The notes: generated by a model not told the origin, from the sequence alone. Shown: positions 16,949-26,082, counted from the first letter of the stretch. The stretch is DNA of 64,000 nucleotides from Sulfitobacter brevis (GCF_900112755.1 NZ_FOMW01000011.1:62001-126000), one strand, 5' to 3'. Translations and numbers: made by a program.

Positions 16949-17632
16949 TTATTGCGCCCTGCTGGTGAGAACGCCGCGCGCGACCAGCTCGTATTTGAGA
17001 CGCATCATGGCGCGCCGCTCAAGCTGGCGCAATTTGGATGTGTTCATGCCCAAGCGGTCGGCCAGATCGCCGATAGAATCCGGCGGCTGTTTGAGGCTCC
17101 GGCACGTCACCACTTCACGGTCCAGATCATTGAGGCTGGTCATCGCGTCCTTGAGACGCAGACACATGGCGGAGTGCGAGGATTTCGCGATCATGCGCTC
17201 TTCGGGGGTAGGGTCATCCGAGGGCAATTGATCCAAAGCATTGAGATCATCGGCATTTTGCCCAACCAGCGTCGCGACCGGCGAGCGCACGCCTGCGGGG
17301 GTCTCGACGATGGCGCGCAGGCGTTCTAGCGCGGTCAGGACAGCGTTCTTGACCCACCAGCGTGCATAGGTCGAAAACCGCACCTTATGGGAGGCGTCAA
17401 AAAGATCAGCCGCGCGGATCAAGCCAAAAATCCCTTCTGATACAAGCTCTTCTTGCTCGGACGCATCGCGGCCCACCTTGCGCGCCCAGTAATAAACAAG
17501 CCTTGCGTGCGACAACAACAGCGCCTCAAGTGCGGCACTATCCTTGCGACACTGCCAATCTTCGATCAGCAGACGTTCGTCCTCCCGCTCGAGGAGAGGC
17601 GCATTTCGCGCCGCTGCGTAAGAAATTGTCAT
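16949..17632 (-). CDS. Sigma-70-family (RpoH-like) sigma factor of the flagellar cluster
   Basis: This 227-residue sigma factor has region 2 at about 40-115 (ARLVYYWARKVGRDASEQEE, LVSEGIFGLIRAADLFDAS, then RFSTYARWWVKNAVLTALER) and region 4 at about 160-220 (MTSLNDLDREVVTCRSLKQP and IGDLADRLGMNTSKLRQLER). The SEGxxGLxxAxxxFD and RxSTYAxWWI motifs resemble RpoH more than FliA. It is shorter than housekeeping RpoH (near 295) and lacks the RpoH box form. It heads an operon with fliK and flgD and has an exact CtrA site upstream. A role in directing RNA polymerase to late hook or filament promoters is inferred from context; a stress sigma factor is the alternative. Confidence 0.8.
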   Translation of the reverse strand: MTISYAAARNAPLLEREDERLLIEDWQCRKDSAALEALLLSHARLVYYWARKVGRDASEQEELVSEGIFGLIRAADLFDASHKVRFSTYARWWVKNAVLTALERLRAIVETPAGVRSPVATLVGQNADDLNALDQLPSDDPTPEERMIAKSSHSAMCLRLKDAMTSLNDLDREVVTCRSLKQPPDSIGDLADRLGMNTSKLRQLERRAMMRLKYELVARGVLTSRAQ

Positions 17633-17950
17633 GCCACTGCCCGCAACTTTATTTTACAACAGTCATACATAAATCCTTGGGGGCGCAAAGAATAAAACGA
17701 TTAAGGGATGGTTAAACACCTGGACTGTTGTTGTTATCAGGGGACTTGACTGAGAGGTATGCACGCGCGCTGTTTATTGCGATCTCTTCTATCAACACAG
17801 ACACGCGTACTGATCTACCGGCAACTTCGATTATTCCTCATGCGTACCGCTTGACTTGAACCTGAGATTGAATGCCAATGTCCTTGGCCAGGCTGAGGTT
17901 CCGCAAAGACGGAGCGCGAACGGGCTGTCACAGCTACAGAGGAGTTCTTC
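17633..17950. other. Intergenic region between sigma factor and dipeptide transporter operon
   Basis: This stretch of about 318 bases separates divergent genes. It holds the CtrA-type site listed separately at 17701-17715 and two TTGACT hexamers (17747 and 17851), neither with a convincing -10 partner. A GAGGAG ribosome binding site lies just before the transporter start. I see no coding potential or RNA gene. Confidence 0.6.
17701..17715 (-). promoter_or_regulatory. CtrA-type binding site upstream of the sigma factor
   Basis: TTAA (17701-17704), seven bases, TTAA (17712-17715) matches the CtrA consensus exactly. Read on the minus strand the left half is TTAACCAT, the commonest full half-site form. 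It lies 69 nt before the sigma factor ATG. Confidence 0.65.
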
Positions 17951-19552
17951 ATGTCCTATATTACAAAACAGATTGCGGCGGCGTTCATGGCATCGGCCAT
18001 TGGCCTTGCCTCTGTGCCGGTGCAGGCGCAAACGCCGCCCGATACATTGATTCAAGCGTGGCAGATTGATGATGTAATCAGCCTCGATCCTGCCGAAGTA
18101 TTTGAATTTACCGCCTCCGAAGTATTGGGCAACAGCTATCAGCCCTTGGTCGGCTATGACGTGAAAGACGTCTCCGATATCTTTGGTGTGATTGCAGAAA
18201 GCTGGGAAGTCTCCGAAGACGGCAAGACCTTTACCTTTACCATCAAGCCAGGTCTGCAATTTGCCTCCGGCAATCCAATTACCGCCGCCGATCCGGTGTT
18301 CTCGCTGCAACGCGCGGTCAAGCTCGACAAATCTCCGGCCTTTATCCTCACCCAGTTCGGCCTGAATGCCGAAAACGTCGATCAAATGGTGCGCCAGACC
18401 GGCGACATGACGATGGAACTGGAGATGGACAAGGCCTATGCGCCGACGCTCCTGCTTTATTGTCTGACCGCGACGGTCGGTTTTGTGGTCGATAAAGAAC
18501 TGGTGATGAGCCATGAGGCAGACGGCGATTTCGGCTATGAATGGCTGAAAACAAATTATGCCGGTTCGGGCGCTTTCACCATTCGCGACTGGCGTGCCAA
18601 CGAGGTAATCGTTTTGGAACGCAACGAGAATTTCTCGGGCGACGCATCACCAATGGCGCGGGCAATCTATCGCCACATCCCCGAAGGCTCGACCCAGCGG
18701 CTGTTGCTGGAAAAGGGTGACATCGACATCGCGCGTAACCTTGGCGCTGAAGAGATCATTGCCCTGGCCGATAACGCGGACATCAAGATCGAGGACGGTA
18801 TTAAGGGTTCGATCTATTACATGGGTCTGAACCAGAAAAACGAAAATCTGATGAAGCCTGAGGTGCGCGAAGCGATGAAATATCTGGTGGATTACGCCAC
18901 CATCGCTGACACGATCATGAAAGGTAAGGTCAAGGTCCACCAAGCGTTCCTGCCCGAAGGTTTCCTTGGGGCGTTGAACGACAATCCTTACGCGCTGAAC
19001 GTCGAGAAGGCCAAAGAACTGCTGGCCGCTGCCGATCTGCCTGACGGGTTCACCGTCACGATGGATACCCGCAACACGCCAGAAATCACCGCAATGGCCG
19101 AAGCGATCCAGCAGACGATGGCCGATGCCGGTATCAAGATGGAACTGATCCCCGGCGATGGCCAGCAGACGCTGACCAAGTATCGCGCAAGGAACCACGA
19201 TATCTATATCGGTCGCTGGGGTCCGGATTATCAGGATCCGCACACCAACGCCGATACCTTTGCGCGCAACCCCGACAACGGCGATGATGCTGCCTCCAAG
19301 CCGCTGGCATGGCGCAACGCTTGGGACATTCCTGAAATGACCAAACAGGCCGATGCCGCCGTGTTGGAGAAGGACGCCAAGGCGCGGGCCGATATGTATA
19401 TTGCCCTGCAGCAAGAACATCAGAAGGTCTCGCCCTTCGTGATCATGTTTCAGGAGATCGAAGTGCTGGGCATCCGCAAGGACGTTAATGGCTTCATCAT
19501 CGGGCCATCGTTCAACGACAACTCGTTCCGTCAGGTTACCAAATCGGAATGA
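17951..19552 (+). CDS. Dipeptide/oligopeptide ABC transporter substrate-binding protein
   Basis: This 533-residue periplasmic protein of the SBP family 5 (DppA/OppA type) has a signal peptide (MASAIGLASVPVQA then QTPP) and the family core ESWEVSEDGKTFTFTIKPGL followed by QFASGNPITAADPVFSLQRA. Late in the protein come GRWGPDYQDPHTNADTFARN and the QQEHQKVSPFVIMFQ segment. It captures short peptides or related oligomers for the DppBC-like permease. A GAGGAG ribosome binding site precedes the ATG. Its stop overlaps the next gene's ATG. Family 5 also covers nickel, opine and glutathione binders, so the substrate is inferred from the dipeptidase in the same operon. Confidence 0.9.
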   Translation: MSYITKQIAAAFMASAIGLASVPVQAQTPPDTLIQAWQIDDVISLDPAEVFEFTASEVLGNSYQPLVGYDVKDVSDIFGVIAESWEVSEDGKTFTFTIKPGLQFASGNPITAADPVFSLQRAVKLDKSPAFILTQFGLNAENVDQMVRQTGDMTMELEMDKAYAPTLLLYCLTATVGFVVDKELVMSHEADGDFGYEWLKTNYAGSGAFTIRDWRANEVIVLERNENFSGDASPMARAIYRHIPEGSTQRLLLEKGDIDIARNLGAEEIIALADNADIKIEDGIKGSIYYMGLNQKNENLMKPEVREAMKYLVDYATIADTIMKGKVKVHQAFLPEGFLGALNDNPYALNVEKAKELLAAADLPDGFTVTMDTRNTPEITAMAEAIQQTMADAGIKMELIPGDGQQTLTKYRARNHDIYIGRWGPDYQDPHTNADTFARNPDNGDDAASKPLAWRNAWDIPEMTKQADAAVLEKDAKARADMYIALQQEHQKVSPFVIMFQEIEVLGIRKDVNGFIIGPSFNDNSFRQVTKSE

Positions 19553-20616
19553 GCACGACGTCACCTGAAAACAGTGGAGGGCGCTGGGGCGCCCTTCCGA
19601 TCCTTGGCATGAAGGCCGGCAAGTTGACCGCGACCATTGCGGTGACCTTTTTTGGCCTGCTTGTCGTGACCTTTCTGATCGGGCGCGTGGTGCCTGTTGA
19701 TCCGGTCTTGGCCGTTGTCGGTGACCGCGCTTCAAAGTCCACCTATGACGCGGCCTATCTCGCGCTGGGGCTGGATAAGCCGCTTTATCATCAATTCTGG
19801 ATTTACCTGAAGAACGCCCTGAGCGGTGATCTGGGCGTGTCCGTGTTGACCAAGAAACCCATCATCGAAGACATCGCGCGGGTGTTTCCGGCGACGCTGG
19901 AACTGGCGACGGCGGGGATTTTGCTGGGCACCATCACCGGTGTGCCGCTGGGGGTGTGGGGCGCTGTGCGTCAGGGCAAGCTGGCCGATCAGGTGATACG
20001 GGTTGTCGGGCTGGTAGGGTATTCGGCGCCGATCTTCTGGCTGGGGCTACTGGGTCTTCTGGTGTTTTACGCCAAGCTTGGTTGGGTCGCAGGGCCCGGG
20101 CGCATTGATATCGCGTATGAATATAGCGTCACGCAAGTGACAGGACTGCTGCTGATCGACACCGCGATGCAGGGCAATTGGGCCGCTTTTGTGAACGTGC
20201 TTGCGCATCTGGCGCTGCCTGCAACTTTGCTGGGATATTTCTCGATGGCCTATATCAGCCGCATGACGCGGTCCTTTATGCTCGCCGAACTGGCGCAGGA
20301 ATATGTGACTACGGCCCGCGTCAAGGGCGTGGCTGAATGGCGGATCATCTGGCTGCACGCGCTGCGCAATGCGGCGGTGCCTTTGGTCACGGTGATCGCG
20401 CTCAGCTATGCGGGATTGCTGGAGGGGTCGGTCCTGACCGAGACGGTTTTTGCCTGGCCGGGATTGGGGCAATACCTCACCAACTCTCTGCAAAACGCCG
20501 ATATGAACGCGGTGCTGGGTGGCACCTTGGTGATCGGGATTATCTTTGTGGGTCTAAACCTGCTGTCTGACCTGCTTTATACCGTGCTTGATCCACGCGT
20601 CAGGCGGCGGACATGA
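19549..20616 (+). CDS. Peptide ABC transporter permease, DppB type
   Basis: This 355-residue inner-membrane permease has about six membrane segments. It starts with the KLTATIAVTFFGLLVVTFLI helix and carries the binding-protein-dependent transport signature EYVTTARVKGVAEWRIIWLH (the EAA loop, which docks on the ATPases) and the GSVLTETVFAWPGLGQYLTN segment typical of DppB. The ATG overlaps the binding protein stop by 4 nt and its own stop overlaps the next gene by 4 nt, so translation is coupled. Confidence 0.93.
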   Translation: MSTTSPENSGGRWGALPILGMKAGKLTATIAVTFFGLLVVTFLIGRVVPVDPVLAVVGDRASKSTYDAAYLALGLDKPLYHQFWIYLKNALSGDLGVSVLTKKPIIEDIARVFPATLELATAGILLGTITGVPLGVWGAVRQGKLADQVIRVVGLVGYSAPIFWLGLLGLLVFYAKLGWVAGPGRIDIAYEYSVTQVTGLLLIDTAMQGNWAAFVNVLAHLALPATLLGYFSMAYISRMTRSFMLAELAQEYVTTARVKGVAEWRIIWLHALRNAAVPLVTVIALSYAGLLEGSVLTETVFAWPGLGQYLTNSLQNADMNAVLGGTLVIGIIFVGLNLLSDLLYTVLDPRVRRRT

Positions 20617-21527
20617 GCGCGGGTGTGTCGCGGCGCGACTGGTTGCTGTCCGAACAGCCCGCCTCGCGCAGGCAGGCCAAGCTGGGGCAGGCCTATCGCA
20701 CTTGGGTTCAGCTGCGGCGCAACAAGCTGGCGATGGTCGGTTTGGGAATTGTGCTGGTGCTTGTGCTGGCGGCGATTTTCGCCGATGTCATCGCGCCTTA
20801 CGATCCATTGAGCGGCGGCGATCTGCGCACCGCACGCCTGTTGCCACCGTCTTGGGCGCATCTGATGGGCACCGATGATCAGGCCCGCGATATTTTTAGC
20901 CGCATCGTCCATGGCTCGCGGCTGACGCTGATGGTGGTGGCGATGGTCGCGGTGATCGCAACACCGATCGGTCTGGCTGTCGGTACCACGGCGGGATACT
21001 TTGGCGGTTGGGTCGATACGGTGCTGATGCGCATAACCGATATCTTCCTCGCCTTCCCACGCTTGATTCTCGCGCTGGCATTCGTTGCCGCACTCGGGCC
21101 GGGGATCGAGAATGCAATCATCGCCATCGCCATCACATCCTGGCCGCCCTATGCGCGTTTGGCGCGGGCCGAGACGCTGACCATCCGCAATGCCGACTAT
21201 ATTGATGCGATCCGTTTGCAGGGCGCAGGCTCGGGCCGGATCATCTGGGGGCATGTGGTGCCTTTGTGTATGTCATCGGTGATCGTGCGGGTGACGCTGG
21301 ATATGGCGGGGATCATCCTGACCGCGGCGGGTCTTGGCTTTCTGGGGCTAGGTGCGCAGCCACCACAGCCAGAATGGGGCGCGATGATTGCCAGCGGGCG
21401 GCGGTTTATCATTGATTTCTGGTGGGTTGCGACCATGCCGGGCATTGCGATTTTTGTGGTCTCTCTGGGGTTCAACCTGCTGGGCGACGGGCTGCGCGAT
21501 GTGCTTGATCCGAAAGCCGCGCAATGA
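20613..21527 (+). CDS. Peptide ABC transporter permease, DppC type
   Basis: This is the second inner-membrane permease, 304 residues. The N-terminal WVQLRRNKLAMVGLGIVLVL helix followed by DVIAPYDPLSGGDLRTARLL and HLMGTDDQARDIFSRIVHGS is the DppC/OppC hallmark. The EAA loop is NADYIDAIRLQGAGSGRIIW and the C-terminal LGFNLLGDGLRDVLDPKAAQ is diagnostic. It forms the heterodimeric channel with the preceding gene product, and both junctions are 4-nt overlaps. Confidence 0.94.
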   Translation: MSAGVSRRDWLLSEQPASRRQAKLGQAYRTWVQLRRNKLAMVGLGIVLVLVLAAIFADVIAPYDPLSGGDLRTARLLPPSWAHLMGTDDQARDIFSRIVHGSRLTLMVVAMVAVIATPIGLAVGTTAGYFGGWVDTVLMRITDIFLAFPRLILALAFVAALGPGIENAIIAIAITSWPPYARLARAETLTIRNADYIDAIRLQGAGSGRIIWGHVVPLCMSSVIVRVTLDMAGIILTAAGLGFLGLGAQPPQPEWGAMIASGRRFIIDFWWVATMPGIAIFVVSLGFNLLGDGLRDVLDPKAAQ

Positions 21528-22357
21528 CCAATATGCTCGAAGTGAAAAACCTCAGCGTTGCCTTTCCGTCGCGGGACGGTCCGGTGCGGGTGGTGCGCGA
21601 TGTGTCCTTCTCGCTGGGTCGTGAGCGGCTGGGGATAGTCGGTGAAAGCGGGTCGGGGAAGTCCCAGACGGGCCGCGCTATTCTCGGGCTGACCCCGTCC
21701 AACGGCACGGTGACCGCCGACCATTTGGCGTTCGACGGTATTGACCTGCGGGGCGCGTCTTCGTCCACGTGGCGGCAGTTGCGCGGACGCCGGATGAGCA
21801 TGGTGATGCAGGACCCCAAATTCTCGCTCAATCCGGTGATGACCATTGGCCGCCAGATCGTCGAGGCCTACCGCCGACTTGGCCGCAAAAGCAAATCCGA
21901 AATGCGCGAGAAAGCGTTGGAGGTATTGTCGTCGGTGCAGATCCGCGACCCCGAGCGGGTTTTTGACGCCTATCCGCACGAGCTTTCGGGCGGCATGGGC
22001 CAGCGGGCGATGATCGCGATGATGCTTGTGGGAGAGCCCGACCTGCTGATCGCGGACGAGCCGACCTCGGCGCTGGATGTGACGGTGCAGTTGGACGTGT
22101 TGAGAATCCTCGATGATCTGGTGCGGGATCGCGGCATGGGGCTGATATTTATCAGCCATGATCTGCGGTTAGTATCGTCGTTTTGTGACAGGGTGTTGGT
22201 TATGTATGCGGGCCGTGTGGTCGAGGAAATTGCGGCGCGCGATCTGCATAATGCCCAGCACCCCTATACGTGCGGGCTGTTGCATTGCCTGCCGAAAATC
22301 GATGGCGGGGTTCGCCCTCTGCCGACCTTGGAGCGTGATCCGGCGTGGCTGGCATGA
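21524..22357 (+). CDS. Peptide ABC transporter ATPase, DppD type
   Basis: This 277-residue cytoplasmic ATPase has Walker A GESGSGKSQTGRA (about residues 42-54), the ABC signature LSGGMGQRAMIAM, Walker B LLIADEPTSALD and the H-loop FISHDLRLV. The signature has Met where LSGGQ has Gln, a common variant in DppD proteins. The C-terminus is short and the usual CxxxxPxC-type oligopeptide tail is reduced to HPYTCGLLHCLPKIDGG. It pairs with the next gene product to drive the permease. Confidence 0.92.
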   Translation: MTNMLEVKNLSVAFPSRDGPVRVVRDVSFSLGRERLGIVGESGSGKSQTGRAILGLTPSNGTVTADHLAFDGIDLRGASSSTWRQLRGRRMSMVMQDPKFSLNPVMTIGRQIVEAYRRLGRKSKSEMREKALEVLSSVQIRDPERVFDAYPHELSGGMGQRAMIAMMLVGEPDLLIADEPTSALDVTVQLDVLRILDDLVRDRGMGLIFISHDLRLVSSFCDRVLVMYAGRVVEEIAARDLHNAQHPYTCGLLHCLPKIDGGVRPLPTLERDPAWLA

Positions 22358-23139
22358 CGGCTTCGAACACAAAGGGGCTGATCTCGGTTCGTGATCTGGG
22401 TGTGACGTTCGGCCATGGCACAAACGAGGTAAAAGCCGTTCGCGGGGTCAGTTTTGATGTGGCGCAAGGCGAAAGCTTTGGCATCGTGGGCGAAAGCGGC
22501 TCGGGAAAATCCACCGTTTTGCGGGCGATCTGCGGGCTGGCCCCGACTTCTGCAGGCACAATCACGTTTCAGGGTGAGGCCCTAAAAGCGCCGCGCCAGC
22601 CAGCGTTTTACCGCGATGTGCAGATGGTGTTTCAGGACCCCTACGCTTCGCTGCATCCGCGCCATACCATCGATAAGGTTCTGTCAGAACCGCTGGCGAT
22701 CCACGGGCTGGATGATCCCGAAGGCCGTGTCGAGCGGGCTTTGGAGGATGTCGGGCTCGGGCAGGGTTTTCGCTTCCGCTTTCCGCATCAGTTGTCGGGA
22801 GGCCAACGCCAGCGGGTGGCAATCGCGCGGGCGCTGATCCTTGAGCCACAAGTGCTGTTGCTGGACGAGCCGACCTCGGCGCTGGATGCGTCCATTCAAG
22901 CCGAAGTGCTCAACCTGCTCGATGCACTGCGCCATAAACGCGGGCTGACGTATGTACTGGTCAGCCACGATCTGGCCGTTGTCGCGCATATGTGCGAGCG
23001 TTTGGTGGTGATGCAGCATGGCCGCGAGGTTGAGGAACTCACCCGCAGCGCCCTGCAACACCATGAAGCAACTCAAGAATATACCCGCAACCTATTGGTG
23101 GCGAGCGAAGGTTTTAAGGCAAAAGGCACGAGCACGTGA
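22354..23139 (+). CDS. Peptide ABC transporter ATPase, DppF type
   Basis: This is the second ATPase, 261 residues. Walker A is GESGSGKSTVLRA, the signature LSGGQRQRVAIARAL, Walker B LLLDEPTSALD and the H-loop LVSHDLAVVAHM. The RDVQMVFQDPYASLHPRHTI segment is the DppF/OppF hallmark. The ATG at 22354 is chosen because it overlaps the preceding stop (ATGA); a GTG three codons upstream is less likely. Its stop overlaps the dipeptidase start (GTGA). Confidence 0.92.
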   Translation: MTASNTKGLISVRDLGVTFGHGTNEVKAVRGVSFDVAQGESFGIVGESGSGKSTVLRAICGLAPTSAGTITFQGEALKAPRQPAFYRDVQMVFQDPYASLHPRHTIDKVLSEPLAIHGLDDPEGRVERALEDVGLGQGFRFRFPHQLSGGQRQRVAIARALILEPQVLLLDEPTSALDASIQAEVLNLLDALRHKRGLTYVLVSHDLAVVAHMCERLVVMQHGREVEELTRSALQHHEATQEYTRNLLVASEGFKAKGTST

Positions 23140-24197
23140 CACAGACCCCCGCAATTTTTGACGGCCATAACGACTTTCTGCTGCGCCTGCTGCGCGATCC
23201 TGAAAACCGCGCCCGCACGTGGCTGGAAGGCGATGGCAAGGGGCATCTGGACCTGCCGCGTATGAAGGCAGGCGGCTTTGCAGGCGGTTTCTTTGCGATC
23301 TATATTTCCTCTGACGATATGCCTGCTGAAATTGATGATCTGATGGGAAGTCCGCCCTACAAGGTGCCCTTGCCCGCCTTGATTGATGCCACTAAGGCGC
23401 AGCCCGTCGCGCTGGCGATGGCCGGGCATTTGCTGTGGATGGAGCGTGCCGCCGAAGGCCAGTTCAAGATTTGCCATAGCGTCGCCGAGATCCGCGATTG
23501 TATGGAAAAGGGTATCGTCGCCGCGATCATGCATATCGAGGGGGCCGAGGCGATTGGCCCTGATCTTGATGCGCTTTACGCTTTTCACGCGATGGGGCTG
23601 CGCTCGCTCGGTCCGGTCTGGAGCCGTCCAACGGTGTTCGGGCATGGCGTGCCGTTTGCTTTCCCCTCCAGCCCCGATACCGGCGCAGGGTTGACGGAGG
23701 CGGGTCGCGATCTGGTGCGGGCCTGCAACGAACTGCGGATCATGGTTGATCTTTCGCACCTCAACGAGGCCGGATTTAATGACGTTACCAAACTGTCTAA
23801 CGCACCGTTGATCGCCACCCATTCCAATGCGCATGCCCTTTCGGCTTCATCGCGCAACCTGACGGATCGGCAGTTGGCGATGATCCGCGAGAGCGACGGT
23901 ATGGTCGGCGTGAACTTTGCGGTGGGATTCTTGGCCGAGGATGGCCGCAAGGCGGAAGATATCGGCTTTGATCCGATTTTGCGGCATCTCGACTATCTGA
24001 TGGAGCAGTTGGGCGAGAATAGGGTCGGCTTTGGTTCCGACTTTGACGGCGCAGCAGTGCCGACGGCGCTCGGCGATGGGGCAGGGCTATGTGGGTTGCG
24101 CGATGCGATGCGTGGCCATGGCTATGATGAAAACCTTATGGTCAAGCTCTGCCATGAAAACTGGTTGGGCGCGTTGGAGCGGAGTTGGGGGCGTTGA
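23136..24197 (+). CDS. Membrane dipeptidase family (peptidase M19) hydrolase
   Basis: This 353-residue zinc hydrolase resembles renal dipeptidase. The metal ligands are visible as DGHND (near the N-terminus, His and Asp), the Glu of AIMHIEGAEAIG, and His residues in DLSHLNEAGF and IATHSNAHALSASSRNLTD. The GFGSDFDGA motif is also characteristic. No signal peptide is seen, so the enzyme is probably cytoplasmic and cleaves dipeptides, possibly ones with a D-residue, after import. The GTG start overlaps the DppF-like stop, tying it to the transporter. M19 members also act on beta-lactams and other amides; the exact substrate is unknown. Confidence 0.87.
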   Translation: MTQTPAIFDGHNDFLLRLLRDPENRARTWLEGDGKGHLDLPRMKAGGFAGGFFAIYISSDDMPAEIDDLMGSPPYKVPLPALIDATKAQPVALAMAGHLLWMERAAEGQFKICHSVAEIRDCMEKGIVAAIMHIEGAEAIGPDLDALYAFHAMGLRSLGPVWSRPTVFGHGVPFAFPSSPDTGAGLTEAGRDLVRACNELRIMVDLSHLNEAGFNDVTKLSNAPLIATHSNAHALSASSRNLTDRQLAMIRESDGMVGVNFAVGFLAEDGRKAEDIGFDPILRHLDYLMEQLGENRVGFGSDFDGAAVPTALGDGAGLCGLRDAMRGHGYDENLMVKLCHENWLGALERSWGR

Positions 24198-24356
24198 GCG
24201 CGCTTTGAATTTGCGCAGGCCGAGATCGGTGGCTGGCGGGGTCAAAACCTTTGGCAAACCTATGTTCTTCGGCGCGGGTCACGCTACCTACTGGCGTAGT
24301 ACCTCTCCCATGGCCGGTCAGTGCCCAGACAATGCAGCAAGCAAGAGGCCAAGATC

Positions 24357-25973
24357 GTGCCCACCCGTGTTTCGCCGTTAGTCCTGTTCAAGAACCAGAC
24401 CTTCCGATCCCTCTGGATCGCGGCCTTGGCATCGAACTTTGGCGGTTTGGTGCAGGCCGTCGGCGCGGCGTGGTTGATGACCTCACTGTCGAGTTCGCAG
24501 AATATGGTCGCCCTCGTGCAAGGGTCTGTGGCGCTGCCGATCATGATCTTTTCGCTGCTCGCAGGGGTATTTGCCGACAATTTTGACCGGCGTCGCGTGA
24601 TGCTGATTGCGCAGGCGTTCATGTTTGTCGTGTCGGTGATTTTGACATTCATGGCATTTGAGGGCTGGCTGACCCCGTGGTCCTTGCTGGCGTTTACCTT
24701 TCTGATCGGCTGCGGCACCGCGCTGCATAATCCGTCTTGGCAGGCAACGATGGGCGATATTGTCTCGCGCGAGGAGTTGCCTTCGGCCGTGTCGCTCAAC
24801 AGCATGGGGTTCAACTTGATGCGCAGCATCGGCCCGGCGGCGGGGGGTGCGATTGTGGCGCTCGCGGGGGCCGCTGCCGCTTTTGCGGTCAATGCACTTT
24901 CGTATGTGGCAATTATTTTGGCGCTGCTGCGTTGGCAATCTCCGGCGCTGGACACCCATCTGCCGCGTGAGCCGATGGGCAGCGCGTTCTCCGCCGGACT
25001 GCGATATGTGGCGATGTCACCCAATCTGATGCGGGTTATATTGCGCGGTTTCTGGTTTGGGCTCTCGGCGATTGCCCTGCTTGCACTTTTGCCTGTGGTG
25101 GTCCGCGAGACGCTTAACGCCACAGCGTTTGTTTACGGTGTCATGCTTGGATGTTTCGGGTTGGGCGCTGTCTTGGGCGCGCTTGGCAATGCGCGGCTGC
25201 GGGCGACGTTCAATAACGAAAGCATTGCGCGGGGCGGTTTCATCGGTTTTGCGGTCAGCTGTGTGGTTCTGGGATTGAGCACTCAAACCGCCATCTCAGG
25301 CGCGGCTTTGATGTTGGCGGGTGCTTGCTGGGTACTTTCGCTGTCGATGTTCAACGTCACCATCCAGCTTTCGACGCCGCGCTGGGTCGTCGGGCGGGTC
25401 ATCGCACTTTACCAGACCGGCACCTTCGGTGGCATGGCTGCGGGCAGTTTGCTGTGGGGGGTGATCGCGGATCGTGCGGGGCCGGAAACCGCGTTATTTG
25501 CCGCGTCCGGGTTGATGGTGGTGGGCGCGCTGATTGGGCTCCGCCTGCCGCTGCCGGAATTTAGCGGGCTGAACTTAGATCCGTTGAACAGTTTCAAGGA
25601 GCCCGCGACACGCTTCGATCTGAACTATCGCAGCGGGCCGGTCATGGTGATGGTTGATTACGAGATCGCGCAGCAGGATGTGCCGGAGTTTTTGGCGGCG
25701 ATGAGCCTGCGGCGGCGGGTGCGCATTCGTGATGGTGCGCAGCAATGGGCACTATTGCGCGACCTGCACGAACCCGAACACTGGAGCGAGAGCTATCATG
25801 TGCCGACTTGGGGTGAATATGTACGCCACAATGAGAGGCGTACCAACTCCGATGCCGAGCTGTCAGAGCGTTTGCGGGTTCTGCACCGCGGGGCGGGGTC
25901 CCCGGTCGTCCACCGGATGATTGAACGTCAGACTGTCCCGCTGCGCGACGATATGTTGCAAAAAGGTGAGTGA
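24357..25973 (+). CDS. MFS transporter (MFS_3/EntS type) with C-terminal ABM-like domain
   Basis: This 538-residue exporter-type protein has about 12 membrane segments in residues 1-405, including the ADNFDRRRVML loop and the ATMGDIVSREELPSAVSLNS segment typical of MFS_3 (DUF894) proteins. Residues about 425-535 form a soluble tail. The pattern VMVDYEIAQQDVPEFLAAM, RRRVRIRDGAQQWALLRDLH and the YHVPTWGEYVRHNERRTNSD segment resembles antibiotic-biosynthesis-monooxygenase-like dimeric barrels. The GTG at 24357 follows an AGAGG at good spacing; a GTG at 24321 would add 12 poorly conserved residues. Cargo is unknown, and siderophore or small-molecule efflux is only a family guess. The gene stands alone, about 160 nt after the dipeptidase. 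Confidence 0.82.
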   Translation: MPTRVSPLVLFKNQTFRSLWIAALASNFGGLVQAVGAAWLMTSLSSSQNMVALVQGSVALPIMIFSLLAGVFADNFDRRRVMLIAQAFMFVVSVILTFMAFEGWLTPWSLLAFTFLIGCGTALHNPSWQATMGDIVSREELPSAVSLNSMGFNLMRSIGPAAGGAIVALAGAAAAFAVNALSYVAIILALLRWQSPALDTHLPREPMGSAFSAGLRYVAMSPNLMRVILRGFWFGLSAIALLALLPVVVRETLNATAFVYGVMLGCFGLGAVLGALGNARLRATFNNESIARGGFIGFAVSCVVLGLSTQTAISGAALMLAGACWVLSLSMFNVTIQLSTPRWVVGRVIALYQTGTFGGMAAGSLLWGVIADRAGPETALFAASGLMVVGALIGLRLPLPEFSGLNLDPLNSFKEPATRFDLNYRSGPVMVMVDYEIAQQDVPEFLAAMSLRRRVRIRDGAQQWALLRDLHEPEHWSESYHVPTWGEYVRHNERRTNSDAELSERLRVLHRGAGSPVVHRMIERQTVPLRDDMLQKGE

Positions 25974-26082
25974 TAGGCGGCACGGCAAAGAGGACGGGCG
26001 CAGAGCGTTTGTGTGGAAATGTCTCCTTCGATGACGATTGGCTCTTGGGCGACCTTCGTTTGCCGATTGCATACTGGAAAAC

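Noticed and set aside
18647..19735. 362-codon minus-strand open frame
   Set aside because: It overlaps the well-conserved peptide-binding protein and start of the DppB-like gene. Its composition (many Arg, His, Gln) is typical of antisense frames.
21197..22159. 320-codon minus-strand open frame over the permease and ATPase genes
   Set aside because: The plus strand has clear DppC and DppD motifs throughout. The antisense frame has no recognisable domain.
24284..25123. 279-codon minus-strand open frame
   Set aside because: It is antisense to the MFS gene, has low-complexity Ser/Thr/Arg composition and no homology or ribosome binding site. It is a shadow of GC-rich codon use.
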